From Agrocybe praecox (Eukaryota; Basidiomycota; Agaricomycetes; Agaricales; Agrocybaceae), in NCBI GenBank assembly GCA_964017145.1, contig OZ024852.1, forward strand, positions 2,481,945-2,545,944: a stretch of DNA of 64,000 nt, written 5' to 3'. A program made the translations under genes and the position numbers. Of the stretch, positions 34,057-45,240 are shown in pieces. A model generated the notes under the pieces. The model searched no databases. It was not told where the DNA came from and was given only the letters and a program-made list of their open reading frames with translations. Each line of letters opens with the position of its first letter. Position 1 is the first letter of the stretch.

Positions 34057-37000
34057 TCACCAATCATCTCCGTCAAACCTCTCCAGAACAGAATTTGCAT
34101 CTTCCACGTCCTTCTGGGCCTTCTTTCGCATATAGAAAATCGGGCAATCTTTACTTGTGCATAGGACATCCTACAGCGGTGAACGTGATAAGTAAGAATA
34201 TTGCCACAACCCCTCGCGAAAATGACTTGCCTGATGAAGTGATCCCTGACATCTCTGGCACTGCGTCCATAGACGCGAGAATCGAACTTGAAGCTCCGAC
34301 GATGACATGATTTGTTTCTGGTACAGTTCCTGCATCCTGGGTTTGCAGTTCTTGCACAAAGCACCGCCTAGTATGACGACAAAAAGATTAGCAATGAATA
34401 ATGGGTTGAGAGTCAGAAAAGTGATTGACTTACTTGATTCCTTCCCGCGTAGAGGGGTTTTGCAACCCAAACATGTCACTGTCTTCACCGCGAACTTCAT
34501 CAGACCGCCTACGCTAGGCGTCGCTATCTGGATCGTTCGTGTATGGTCACCAGATACTACACAGTTAAGGATGAGCCAATGCATTAAGGACGAGCATAAA
34601 GCTGTAGAAACGCACGTAGTGAATTAGCCTTGTCGCCCAAGATGGGCTCGAAAATACGGAGGAGGGGTTTGGAAAGTTGGTTTTCGAGGTAATATTTGGT
34701 ATCGATGGGTATGTTGTTTTCGAGGACGTATAAAGGATCTTCAGATTTCTCGTACGCTGCTGCGCCTTTGATTCCTTTGATGATGACGTATGCGACACGG
34801 TCACCGAGAGCAGGTGCAGATCCTTAAATGTTTTTTTTAGAATAAAAGCCTGGAGATGGAAGTTGAAAGGCTTGGACTTACCCGCATCACGCAGCTTCAT
34901 CCTCTCGGCAAGCTCGACGTGCGCTTGCTTTCCGACATAGTCTAATTGAAACCAACTTCAACACGCTATTATAGAAACTATTCGCTTTCTTAGGGACCTA
35001 CCAGCTTTCGCAAGAGCTTTTGTGATGACCAACTGGGACATATCGACTTTATTTTGAAGGAGGTCGGAGATTGTTCGCTTGGTATATCTACCCAAGGACA
35101 ATGAGTTCAGTATTCGCAGAAAGAGTACGACCATCCCACTTACTCTTCTGCTCCCCTTACATCTCTGTCGATAAGCATTTTATGCAGGCAGGTCTCAATG
35201 ACTGTCGATACCAGACGACAATTATCTCGACGAACGGTCTACAACAGAATGGTGAGGATGGTTTAACTATCGACAAAAAGATTCGTCAAGGCTTACCTCG
35301 ATACCCTTAGTGTCCATCTTATCGTATTTCTCCGTCTTTGTCCAGTATAATCCTGCATAACGCTTCTTGTTAATAAGCAAATACGGGTAATAAACTTTTT
35401 CGAATTCAAGTTTGATGGGTTTTATGAAGTCCTGCGTGACAAAATCGGCTGCTTCACGACCTGCGAAAAAAAAACGTATGTATAAGTTTCCTTCTTTCGA
35501 TGAAGAGATGCCACGACATACCGAGATCCATGACCGTGGCAAGGTCGTTGGGTCCAAATTTAACCATGACAGAATCAGTGTCACCATAAATGACCTCCGC
35601 GTTGTGATTATATCCCTTGTCGACGCAGTATGTTTCCTCGACTTTCTGCACAAAGAATCAGCTCAACGCCACCCATGTGTCAAGGGACTAAACAAAATGT
35701 TTTAAAAAATCCATACCCTTTTAGTCTCTTCAATCATTTGACGACCATACGCAGTGACACTTGACGAGATGGGCAAACAAGCAAGTTTACCAATAGTTGC
35801 ACCGGTGAAACCGTATACTGAGTTTGCACTGATCTGGAAGAAGAAAAGGTTCAACGATGCGCGATGAATTGAGCGACGATCAACATACTTTTAATGCCAA
35901 TTGTCGACCATCCAAAACGGCCTTTTTGAAAGGGTCGGTCTCTTTCTTCAAGTCGGCCTTCGCGCGTTTACGAGCAGCAATTAATTCCTCCAAAATAATT
36001 GGGAGCAAGCCTTTCCGCTTGCTGCTCTTAACAAAGATATCTGCAGACGCAGATCGAGATTAGACATAAGATGGTCAAAAAAAAATCAAGCTGCATACCA
36101 TTATTCGGTGTTTTAATATAATCTATGCCATCTTTTAAGTCAAGCCGGGTCACTGTACCAGGATCAAGAAGAGTTGTATAACACAAATTATGCGCCATCA
36201 TGATCGAAGGATACAGAGAGGCGAAATCGAGTGTGGCGATTGGCACGTCGTAGTAGCCTCTCTTCGGTTCGATGACAGTCGCTCCTTCGTATTGCTCGTC
36301 CGTTCCTAAAAGAATGGAAGTGGGTCAAGCATCGTTGACAATAAACTGACTAGAACACTCACCCTCGACCTTCCCAGCAGGAACTAAATAACCCTCCTCG
36401 TTTGCCTTCCGGTACAGTTGTGAGAGAACCTTAATGGATTGACCTCGGGATAGAAGAAAATTGAAAGGTACTCCTGTTACACGAGACATCTCAATGTAAT
36501 TGACCAAACACATAAGTTTGTCCAGTAATCGTTGAGGAAGGTAGGCATCCTGGAAATCAGTAACCAGAAAATCAACACCATATAGCGGATAAAGAACAAG
36601 AACTACTTACCTTCAAACAATACACGGCGAGACGTCGACGCGATTCTGGAGTACCATTCTGTAGTTCTGTAATAACGGAGTGGTGCACATCCTCTTTTTG
36701 CTCCCCGAGGAACTGCGCACAGACAGAGTTGAGAGTATAACTACGAAGCTTATGTTCTCGCTGCATGAATTGAAGCAGATCGAGCTGCAACCGTCCATCG
36801 AGCGCAGTCTCTTTTGAATCACGTTGACCGTAGGCCTTGGAGGAGAAATGGGTGCTCTTCGTTTCCGTTTTTGATCCTTGAACGAAAATCAGCACATCAC
36901 TTCAAGTGATGTTTGAACTATTGTGACGTACCCTTCATTCTGCCCAAGTACGGAAATTTAAGGGCTTTCAAAGCTTTGGCTCGGTCAATCAAATATGGGA

Positions 37001-38543
37001 AATCGAATCCCGCAATGTTGTACCCAATAACAACATCAGGATCGACCTGTTCCACAAAATCCCTCCAGGCTTCGAGCATTTTTGACTCGTCGTCGTAGCA
37101 TATAACCTGCGAACCAACGATATGAGAGCAAGTATTCAGTGTGAAAATGTTGCGAATAAATGGCTGTGATTCGCCTATAAGGTGTGTCAAGATCTTTCCT
37201 TGCTACAGGCCTAAAGACAATGACATACCTTGACGAGTGACCATATTTGCAATTTGAATGACGGGGTCAACAGACGCTTCAGGGAAAATACCTTTCCTTC
37301 CAGCGCATTCAATATCGAAGCTCAGGATTCGTAAGGGCGCGATTTTCGACCAATCACCCTCCGGGGCATATGAGTTGAATGCGTCGTATCTATTGAGATG
37401 ACTGAGCAACGGCTCGTCGAAGATACCCAAAGAAGCGTCCTTACCTGACATTAATTTCAAGTTGACATGTTGATCGTTTTTGTGCTCCGGGGATAATTTT
37501 ATATTTTCCGGCTGGTACTTCAATCCAATTCATGCCGACAACCTTGTGATACTCGGTAAATTTTAACATACCAGCGCAGAAGTGAGCGTACCTCGGTATC
37601 GATCATAAAACGCAAGATGAATACAATATTGCTCTCGTAGGTAACTTGAACGCCATCGAACAACCCTCTGAAATCGCATTCGCCTCTTTCAAAGATGCGT
37701 GGAGAAACACAAGGCATAAGGACTTTGGTCATGCAGGTCAAAAGCTAGATGGGACTCATCTCTGATCTTTGGGACACTCTTTGGATCTGTGAGGGTCAGC
37801 TTCAAGAAGGGTGTGTTGTCATCTCCTTTATATCCCCACAAGCTCTTTTTCGCGACTTTCTCAATCTTCAGCATCACGCTTCCTCCCTCCAGGAAACCCT
37901 GTATGATGTCATGGTCAGCATACTGCTACCAACTTATGAGAGGTGCACTTTACGTTAAGGTACTCCCGGAAAGGTTGAAGATCCGGGTCGGTGAAACCAC
38001 GAGGTACGGGAACATAGAAGTAGGGCCTGAAGTCGGTAATATTTGCTAGAACACTCTGTCCATCCTTTTGAAAAGGTTAGGTTCTGGCGCATATATTATA
38101 GAAAAAAGTTGAATGAGCGTACCGCCGTCACTCCAAACATCCGCAAGATGATTGACCCATCATGATTCGATGCAGTTTCAATATCAATTTGTTGGAATGC
38201 TGGATAGTGCCAGAGTCAGGAGCGTTAGCCATATTGAAAGCAGATTCACCGACTTATTGAATCAGTCTTCTCGTTTAGCGACGGAAGAGTGGGTCGCGCC
38301 CAGCTGTCTGCGCCACCTTCTGCCTCTGTGGAAAATGTTCATCATATGTCTTTGGATTAGTGTGTAATTAAACTTACCATAATTTCCATTCGCACCCTCC
38401 TCTCTCAATCGTTCCAGCACGTCAGCAAACGATGGTTGCTGTGTCAGAGGCTGAGAGCCAAACGATCCAGCAGCCTCCACCTTGCGTTTTTTTGGTGCAG
38501 GTAAACCATCCACATCGATCTCTGTCCTGTATTCGCGTCCCAT
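34057..38543 (-). CDS. POL3: DNA polymerase delta catalytic subunit
   Basis: Replicative family-B polymerase with 3'-5' proofreading, main lagging-strand enzyme. ATG at 38543 ([13 protein letters not shown]). The exonuclease block shows [14 protein letters not shown] (Exo I), [15 protein letters not shown] (Exo II) and a third segment around [18 protein letters not shown]. Polymerase motifs: [20 protein letters not shown] (motif A), the [12 protein letters not shown] region (motif B), and [14 protein letters not shown] (motif C) with the catalytic Asp residues. The C-terminus has the two Cys clusters: CLGCKTPL...CKNC and CQRCQG...CPIF (the second binds the iron-sulfur cluster and the B subunit). 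Ends ERFDGDDW at 34057-34059. About 17 introns. Complete and canonical. It shares a 455-bp divergent promoter with SEC53. Confidence 0.96.
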
Positions 38544-38998
38544 AACGAAATAAGACGCGTCTTCTCCTGACCGTTAAATATAAGCGCGTACCTCGTCCGT
38601 GTCAGAGGCTGGTTTTCCTTTGTCTTGTTCCTGATTTGTGACATTTTGACCTCGAAAACGAGCTTGAAGGTATCACGATACGCGTACACCCAGAATATAA
38701 AGGACTCCGAAGAAAATCAACCGACAACTGTCTTTGGCGAAGAGAAAAAGAGACTAATTGATGGGTGGACAAGCGTGGAGTCAGGACCAAGAAATCATCA
38801 AATGAGCACACGCGATGTTTTGACTTCTTTGTTCAAGTTATAATTAACGCTCCCGCCGAGTTGATTGATACTCCTGATCAATCTCGCAGCCGTTCTTCGT
38901 TATTAGGCATTTGGTCACCGCGTACTCGTGTCTTGTCGTGTCCCCAACGTGTCCCCTCACATAAAAAACGCTCTCCTCTCTGAATTTCTGCATTCAAA
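38544..38998. promoter_or_regulatory. shared promoter region of POL3 and SEC53
   Basis: The POL3 and SEC53 start codons lie 455 bp apart on opposite strands. An in-frame upstream ATG for POL3 at about 38641 (MSQIRNKTKENQP) is separated by a stop or intron and was not used. ACGCGT or MCB-like sites expected of S-phase genes were looked for: ACGCGTC-like strings near 38555 (AGACGCGTC) fit an MCB core, which is suggestive for a replication gene. Confidence 0.35.
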
Positions 38999-40114
38999 AT
39001 GGTTTCTGCTGCCTTTGCCGATAGACCCTTCAAGAAGCTCTGCTTGTTCGATGTCGACGGCACTTTGTCTCTCGCTCGTCAGGTATGGCCCTTAAAGCGC
39101 GTTTATGGACCTCTCTACCCCTACCTGAACGCACGAATTAGAGCGCAACGCCGGAAATGAAAGCAACGCTTGCGGCACTCCGAAAGAAATATGTTATTGG
39201 TTTTGTCGGGGGATCTGATTTGAACAAGATTGTTGAACAACTTCAATCGGGCACGGAAAATGGTAAGTTGCTTAAATCACTTTATATTTCTCGAGTTCAA
39301 ATTCGTAAATTGGATAGTCCTGGATGAATTCGACTACGGTTTCGCTGAGAACGGCTTGACTGCTTTCAAGCTCGGCAAGCAACTCCCCTCTCATTCATTC
39401 ATCGACTTCGTAGGAGAAGAAAAATACAAGAAGCTCGTGAATTTCTGTCTCCATTATATCGCAGATCTTGATTTACCAATCAAGAGGTATTAATTCTCTC
39501 TCTTTTCCCCGCAACTTCCTTTCTTGACATACGACGATTTAGGGGTACTTTTATTGAATTCCGCAAAGGAATGGTGAACATTAGTCCAATCGGCCGTAAT
39601 GCGTCGTAAGTTTACATTATGTTTTCGTTAGCGTTATCTCTAACGTCATGATAGCATCGAGGAACGCATAGAATTCGAAAAACTTGACTTGGTTAGATTT
39701 TTTCGCGTTGTGGCTTTTATTTTCTCAGAAGTTTAAATCGATTACTATCTGCGCAGAAAAACCGCTACCGTGCCACTATGATCGAGGCTCTGAAGGAGAA
39801 ATTCCCAGACTACGGTTTGAAATTCTCAATCGGTGGACAAATCTCGTTCGACGTCTTCCCCCACGGATGGGATAAGACGTTCGCTCTGGGCCTTGTGGCG
39901 GACGAACAATTCGAAGAAATTCATTTCTTCGGTGACAAGACATACGAAGTTCGTTATCGCCCATGTTAAAAACTCTTAATGCCGCATATACTAATAATCA
40001 CAATAGGGTGGCAATGATTATGAGATTTACAGCGACCCAAGAACTATCGGACACAGCGTCAAGAACCCCAACGATACCATACGCATTTTGAAAGAAGAAT
40101 TCCTTCGTGACTAA
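38999..40114 (+). CDS. SEC53: phosphomannomutase
   Basis: Converts mannose-6-phosphate to mannose-1-phosphate, feeding GDP-mannose for glycosylation and GPI anchors; cytosolic HAD-fold enzyme. ATG at 38999: [20 protein letters not shown] then GTLSLARQ, the DxDGT nucleophile motif. Then [77 protein letters not shown], and the metal-binding [18 protein letters not shown] followed by DPRTIGHSV. Stop at 40112-40114. About seven introns. Length (about 250 residues) is normal. It looks intact. Confidence 0.97.
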
Positions 40115-41303
40115 TTAATCTTATGAGCGACACGGATTCCCAGGACGACGGACGGATACCATACTTATAACCCAAATCCCAAGCTGTAAAATATGAAATG
40201 AGACAACACTTATTGATATCTGGATTACTTTTTCTTTACAGAAAATCGTTAAAATTACGCGAGAATACAGAAGCCTCCTGCAAGTTTACGCTTTGTCGAC
40301 AGTGCATGCGCGTCAATCACTGTTTCAACTACGTCTGACGATACGACTAAACGGATTACCTTGGGCTGATACCGCCAGTAATCAAACTTAAGTTTTGCCT
40401 TGTCTTGGTGTGATATTATCTTCATACATGACCATGCGGAGCTGGTACCTAGGAGAAAGCAACCGCCTCACGTGTGGGTCCTCGGTCTCGATCCAGTGGT
40501 CAAATGGCTGCGCAAACACGCTGATGACCCCTTTTCTGCCGGGAAACGCTGGATAACAGAGAGGTTCCAATTCGGATCGTGTATGTTCGACCCTGGGGAC
40601 CTGAAGCGTCGTTATAGCCTACTTGTGAACTGGGGAATTGGTGGGGAGCTGTGGGTCAATTACTGGACCATAACGGTGCCGACAATTGAACAACGAATCC
40701 TAGCTTGCTCCAGCGACTACATCGCTGTGGGGCCTTCTTCTGCCGAAGATTTGCGCACAATGGATGCATCACCGAAGACTCTTGACAGAAAGGAAGAAAA
40801 ATACCCGCTGTTGAGGTGGTGGCAGACGAAAAGTCTCAAAAACAAGACGAAAAACGCATCAAGAAAGAGGAGGAAGAGGCGCGAAAACAAGAAGAAAAGC
40901 AGGCAAAGTTGGAAAACAAACGAATCCGAAAACAAGAAGCGCTGAAGGAGAAGAAATAATCCGTGCACCATTTTGTAATTATACCAGATGGGATGGCGCA
41001 ATACCTAGGAGGCATGGAAAAATGGAAGAATGTGCCGATCGCGGGAGTTGCAGACGAGGTTGGCGCACACACTGGATTGTTTATACCTGAACAGAATTCG
41101 CAGTATCAAGCGTTGCTCGAGAGAGTGACCACCAAGGTTATCGGCTGGTGTGCTAGCCAGCTTGGAACAAGTACGCTGCTTGCTATTACGTCCACAATCC
41201 CACACGGGACATTGAAGTCCTTCAGTTGCGAGTAGCTAAAGATTTTGATTTTCGTGGCGAGAGTAGCCCGACAGCGAATGAATAAATAATGAATAAATAC
41301 AAG
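40115..41303 (+). other. unresolved coding-like region
   Basis: Several open plus-strand stretches have protein-like composition but do not join into a recognised gene. One runs from about 40400 to 40945. A second, after a CTTGACAG acceptor at 40791, reads VEVVADEKSQKQDEKRIKK and continues as a Lys/Glu-rich coil to TAA at 40957, a typical charged C-terminus. A third runs from 40961 to a TAG at 41233-41235 (PDGMAQYLGGMEKWKNVPIA, then GAHTGLFIPEQ). No family was recognised. It may be one multi-exon gene with mis-placed introns, or the remains of two genes, convergent with the cis-prenyltransferase. Confidence 0.3.
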
Positions 41304-42358
41304 TTAGACCGGTATACGCCTGGCCCATGCTTTGCGCTGATAGTCAAGGATGATAGGAATGAAATCGAAAAGTCCAAATTTTGGCCAATATGTGGAGGAG
41401 AACTGAAGTTGTGTATCTTCACAAGTCTAAAACACTCTTAGCACGATCCATTGACATTGAAGCTGAGCATACAACACACCTGCCACAGCATATAATCACT
41501 CAGGCGTTTCACACCGCTCGTCCTAACAAGAATGTCTACAGGAGGGCTCCCACCCAGTGATGTCATCAATTGAGAATATATGTCTTCTTCCGTACTGTGA
41601 AAATGGTGAGGATTCAAGATAAAAGACAGGGGAAAATGAATGACTTGCATTTCTTCGTTTCCTGAAGCGATTGAATTTTGGATAGACGATTCTACGGCCA
41701 TGGTTATTTCATGACGAGAAGTATAAGGCATGCAGAGATTGAGGATAGCACTGGAGGATTAGATTAATAGACCTCAGTACAGGAATGACATGGATGGTTA
41801 CTTTTTGTTATGTCGCGTCATATCTTCCGCTTTCCGTACAGCTAGTTGTAGTGACTCGGGCAAAAGTTTCTTGTCACCAACTATGTTCAGCCTCACGCCA
41901 TATTGATCTAGTAGGTCCCTGAATTTGTCGGTGAGTATAAGTTGCAGAGTGTGAAGTCCCAAGCTCACCCATGCGCACAGAGCTCTGCGAGTTTCTCCTC
42001 TGCAAGCTGCATTAAGGCAGAAACCTCGTCCTCCGACCGTTTAAAGTTCTCGATAGAAAATGCATACGCAGATACGCATTTAACATTAAGCCTCATACAA
42101 GCGTCAAGCATCTATACAGATCCGTGTAAGTGCCGCTAATAGAGGCTTAGAAATACCAACCTTTCGCAAAGCAATAAATCCATCCGCATGCCCCTGTTGA
42201 ACCGCTTTATGGTTCATTCTTGCATAACGCCGATTCCCATCCATGACAAAGGCCACATGTCGTGGTACTGGGCCTGCCGCTAGGACATTCAGAAGGAAAT
42301 TTCGAGCCTTGGTCGTGATTTTAGAAACAAGCCACGTCCAGCCACGTCGTAGAAACAT
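41304..42358 (-). CDS. RER2: cis-prenyltransferase (dehydrodolichyl diphosphate synthase)
   Basis: Adds isoprene units to farnesyl diphosphate to make the dolichol backbone on ER membranes; an undecaprenyl-synthase-fold protein. ATG at 42358: MFLRRGWTWLVSKITTKARN, a hydrophobic membrane-associating N-terminus, then HVAFVMDGNRRYARMNHKAV with the catalytic Asp, HADGFIALRK, CVSAYAFSIENFKRSEDEV, RLNIVGDKKLLPESLQ, NLCMPYTSRHEI, VDILVRTSGVKRLSDYMLWQ, and after a 53-nt intron (GTGTGT...TTTTAG) STYWPKFGLFDFIPIILDYQ. About five introns. Stop 41304-41306. The RER2/SRT1 type is inferred; paralogues were not compared. Confidence 0.92.
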
Positions 42359-42881
42359 TTAACGAGAAAGATGATGTGGAATAATTCAAATTCAATTGGC
42401 CTATCTATCACGTGACTAGTGCGCGGTGCACGCGCCCATCTCTGACGCTTGTCTAACGCCCAAAATGAGTCTGACGCCCGTCTGTTCATTTATTTATCCC
42501 AGCAGAAACACAAGTAATATTTATGGATAAAAAACTCAGAATTTTTGAGTCCTGCAAACCAACGTTGTCACTAATAGCTAAAAATAGACACTCAAATACT
42601 CAAATATTGACCAGCGGCTGACGCGAACCCGGGGGTTTGCTGAAAAAGTCTGAACATTAACACATACGCTATATTTCCTTCACTTCATCCAGCGCCATAC
42701 AAGACCATATCCTTGCAATATCAATGTCTGATATCAAACCGCCATTGTCTGACCTCCAAGGTATGATTGAAAGCCCCACCTGCTGAGCACACTGTTGCTC
42801 CCATCGTTCTGAGACTTCTTTCCATCCTTAGTTCCACGATTATCCGCGATACTCAGCTCGAGAAACCACCACTCATTTGAC
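42359..42881. other. divergent intergenic region
   Basis: 523 bp between the start of the cis-prenyltransferase (-) and the small secreted protein (+). No coding signal. A GACGCCC-type repeat (TGACGCTTG, TAACGCCC, TGACGCCC near 42450-42480) is visible. Confidence 0.4.
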
Positions 42882-43624
42882 ATGACGCGGTCGTTTCTTT
42901 TTATCTTGACATCTCTCGCGTTGTTTTCTATCACGTTCGCTCTCGCGATTCCACCCACATTCGCTTATCGGCATCCGAGCTCTCATTTGTCTCAATCCAA
43001 TCATGTTTCGTCGCGTTCAGTACATATTACTCAATTTTCACCGTCGATGCATACATCCGATGCCTTTGCGGTCAAGCTAAAACATAGGATGTTGTCGAAC
43101 AGAAGACGGCTAGACAATCTTTTGAGAGAGGGTTGGGAATATATTTCTCCGCTCAATAAACCTCAACGGTACGTTTCACCACCCATGTCAATCGTTGTTG
43201 TTTAACTGAAGCACCACCAAAGTGATGATATATTCTACTTAAGGTCTATAGAAGATACAACCTATATGTCCTCTCGAGATCTTTTGCGGGAGCAAGTAGA
43301 CGACGACGAGCTAGAGGACATACGTGTAAATAGCAAAAACAAAACGTAAGTCACAAAATTCGCCTCTTACATAAATCTATGATACTGACGTGCCGTGAAG
43401 TAGGGATATAGATGAAATATTGTCCTTCGTAGAAACTAAGTTGGCTGGCCTCAAACCCAGGTACGCATGGATCTCATTTAGCGTATACATACACACACTG
43501 ATTATACGTTTTGTGAAAACGTAGTGAACGAAATGCGATTGCCAACAATCTGGAAAACTTCTGGAGACAAACAAAAAGCTCTGCAGGAAAAAATCCGGAA
43601 AATACACAGCCAACAGTAGAATAG
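42882..43624 (+). CDS. small secreted or membrane-anchored protein, unrecognised
   Basis: The ATG at 42882 starts MTRSFLFILTSLALFSITFA, a clear signal peptide. Three introns, all with good splice sites (GTACGT near 43170, GTAAGT at 43346, GTACGC near 43461), join exons reading HRMLSNRRRLDNLLREGWEY, SIEDTTYMSSRDLLREQ, DIDEILSFVETKLAGLKP and SERNAIANNLENFWRQTKSS, ending at TAG 43622-43624. The mature part is about 150 residues, hydrophilic, helical, rich in Arg, Asp, Glu and Asn, and has no cysteine pattern typical of small effectors. No family was recognised. A lumenal ER protein is as possible as a secreted one. Confidence 0.6.
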
Positions 43625-44045
43625 TTTACTTTCAATTTATGCATGTAAATATTTGTTTTTCGTGCCCTGAGACTTGAGTACATTTTACCGTCAAATTGAA
43701 ATATCTCGTACATCCTTCCTCAAAAAAGCATAATCAAAGGAAGGGATTATGATACCGCATTTGTCTCAGACGGCTAAGCTACACAAAAAGAGCTAGACAC
43801 CATGCATTCATGATCAATACCTTTGCGACGATGTGATTCCAGACCAGACGGAAACTGGACAGCCTCAGAACTCAAGAATCTATATAACAGTATCCAAGAT
43901 GCCCTCCGAGTGCATAAACAACTTTTTGGTTTCAAAGGGCGCACTGCAACGTTGGTGCTGTAGGCATCCCTGCGCTGGATTGTACCGTCGTTCGAGCCGG
44001 TACGAGGAACCAAGTCGTTCTCAGTGAGGCGGTCGAAATCGTAAA
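43625..44045 (+). other. decayed coding-like stretch
   Basis: After a TTCCAG acceptor at 43843, one frame reads ELKNLYNSIQDALRVHKQLF and then stops at TAG near 43961; a second frame takes over at once with VGAVGIPALDCTVVRAGTRN and QVVLSEAVEIVKGF. The switch suggests a frameshift in a once-coding segment. No family was recognised, and the second frame overlaps the start of the Hsp20 remnant. Confidence 0.25.
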
Positions 44046-44423
44046 AGGGTTCGTAGACTTCACGAGGACGACAAGGAAAACTTCGTCCCCGCTACTTCCG
44101 AGCTCCCCGGACTCAAAAAATACGACTTTAACATTGAAGTCACCAACAACCGTTTGACCGTCTCCGGAAAGAGGAGCTCGATGTCATCCGAGAATAATAA
44201 AGAGGGATATGCAATTCAGGAACTCAGGTACGAGAAGTTCTGCAGTACTCTGCAGCATCCTCAAGTACGCATCTTCGTTGACTAGATATTCAACTCCAAT
44301 TTCTGACGAGTGACTTCTTCTACAGTATCGCGACATCAATGCCTCCTTGGAGCAGGGAGTTCTGAAAATCAACTTCCTGAAGGTTTCGCAAGAACAAGCT
44401 CACAAAAGGGTTACCATGATCAA
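44046..44423 (+). pseudogene. Hsp20/alpha-crystallin small heat-shock protein remnant
   Basis: Reads RRLHEDDKENFVPATSELPG, LKKYDFNIEVTNNRLTVSGK, EGYAIQELRYEKFCSTLQHP, then after an intron (GTACGC...CTACAG) DINASLEQGVLKINFLKVSQ and AHKRVTM, the alpha-crystallin core of agaricomycete Hsp20 proteins. The N-terminal 40-50 residues with a start are missing; the frame is closed by TGA near 44025. The usual stop after KRITI-like residues is also lost, so translation would run on. Several conserved positions are changed (LPGLKKED to LPGLKKYD). This is a 5'-truncated, probably dead copy. Confidence 0.7.
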
Positions 44424-44684
44424 TAGTTTGTTTAGCCTTGGTGTTCTAGAGTCATATATTGCTTGTATATTGCGTCGTTCAAATGAACCGGCACTGTCAG
44501 TGGCGGGCAACGCCACACATCGTAATGAAGCTTACCTACAATGCCGAGCATGGATTCAGTTATCACGTGTGCCGCTTTTTAAAACATTCTTATGGAAGTG
44601 CCTAAAAATAGGCATCCCGCGACCACCTGACGTGCGCGTTCGCCGTTTACCAAGGTGCGTTCCTCACCACCACCACCATCATCC

Positions 44685-45240
44685 ATGGCCCCCACGTATC
44701 GGACACCTCAGATCGACCTAGCTGTTCTTTTAGCACAACAAAATGCCACGATCGACATCAAAGTCCACACCTACGAAAATTCGACTGGCAATTTCCTCAA
44801 AGCCTTGACGAGCCACAAGAACAGGGCTATCGCTACATCTCAGAACGTCGAAAACACCAGGCAGCGGAGAAGAAGAAAGCTTTGGAACGGATACAGGCTG
44901 TTGAGGCGGAGACGAATCAATGCAAATTGAAAGAGATTGAGCTCGTTGCGCGTATGTCAGGGTTACTTATAATTCCTTACTTCTCATCGAGCCTTTTGAT
45001 CTAGAGCTGGAACGAGAGAAAGAAGAGAGGAAGGCGGCAGAGCTAGAGGTTGCTGCTTTCAAACATCAGCATACATCACTTAGGGATAAGGTCGCTTCCG
45101 TGGAGACCGATATCGAACAGTACCGGGCTTTGAGAGAGAATCTGTGGCGAGGTATGTCATAGGACAATGCCTTTGAGAACCGTTTCTGACAATCGTTACA
45201 TAGAGAAGAACAAGGAAAGGACGACACCAAACGTGTGTTC
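44685..45240 (+). pseudogene. SPC25: kinetochore protein SPC25 copy, frameshifted and truncated
   Basis: Spc25 is a coiled-coil subunit of the Ndc80 complex that links kinetochores to microtubules. ATG at 44685: MAPTYRTPQIDLAVLLAQQN, STGNFLKALTSHKNRAIAT, then one base is missing at about 44836; the adjacent frame continues ISERRKHQAAEKKKALERIQ, AVEAETNQCKLKEIELVA, and over two intact introns (GTATGT donors at 44953 and 45152) LEREKEERKAAELEVAAF, SLRDKVASVETDIEQYRALR and EKNKERTT. After NVCSRR the similarity ends; the C-terminal RWD-like globular domain is absent. With a frameshift and no C-terminus this is a pseudogene. Since SPC25 is normally essential, an intact copy should exist elsewhere. 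Confidence 0.8.
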
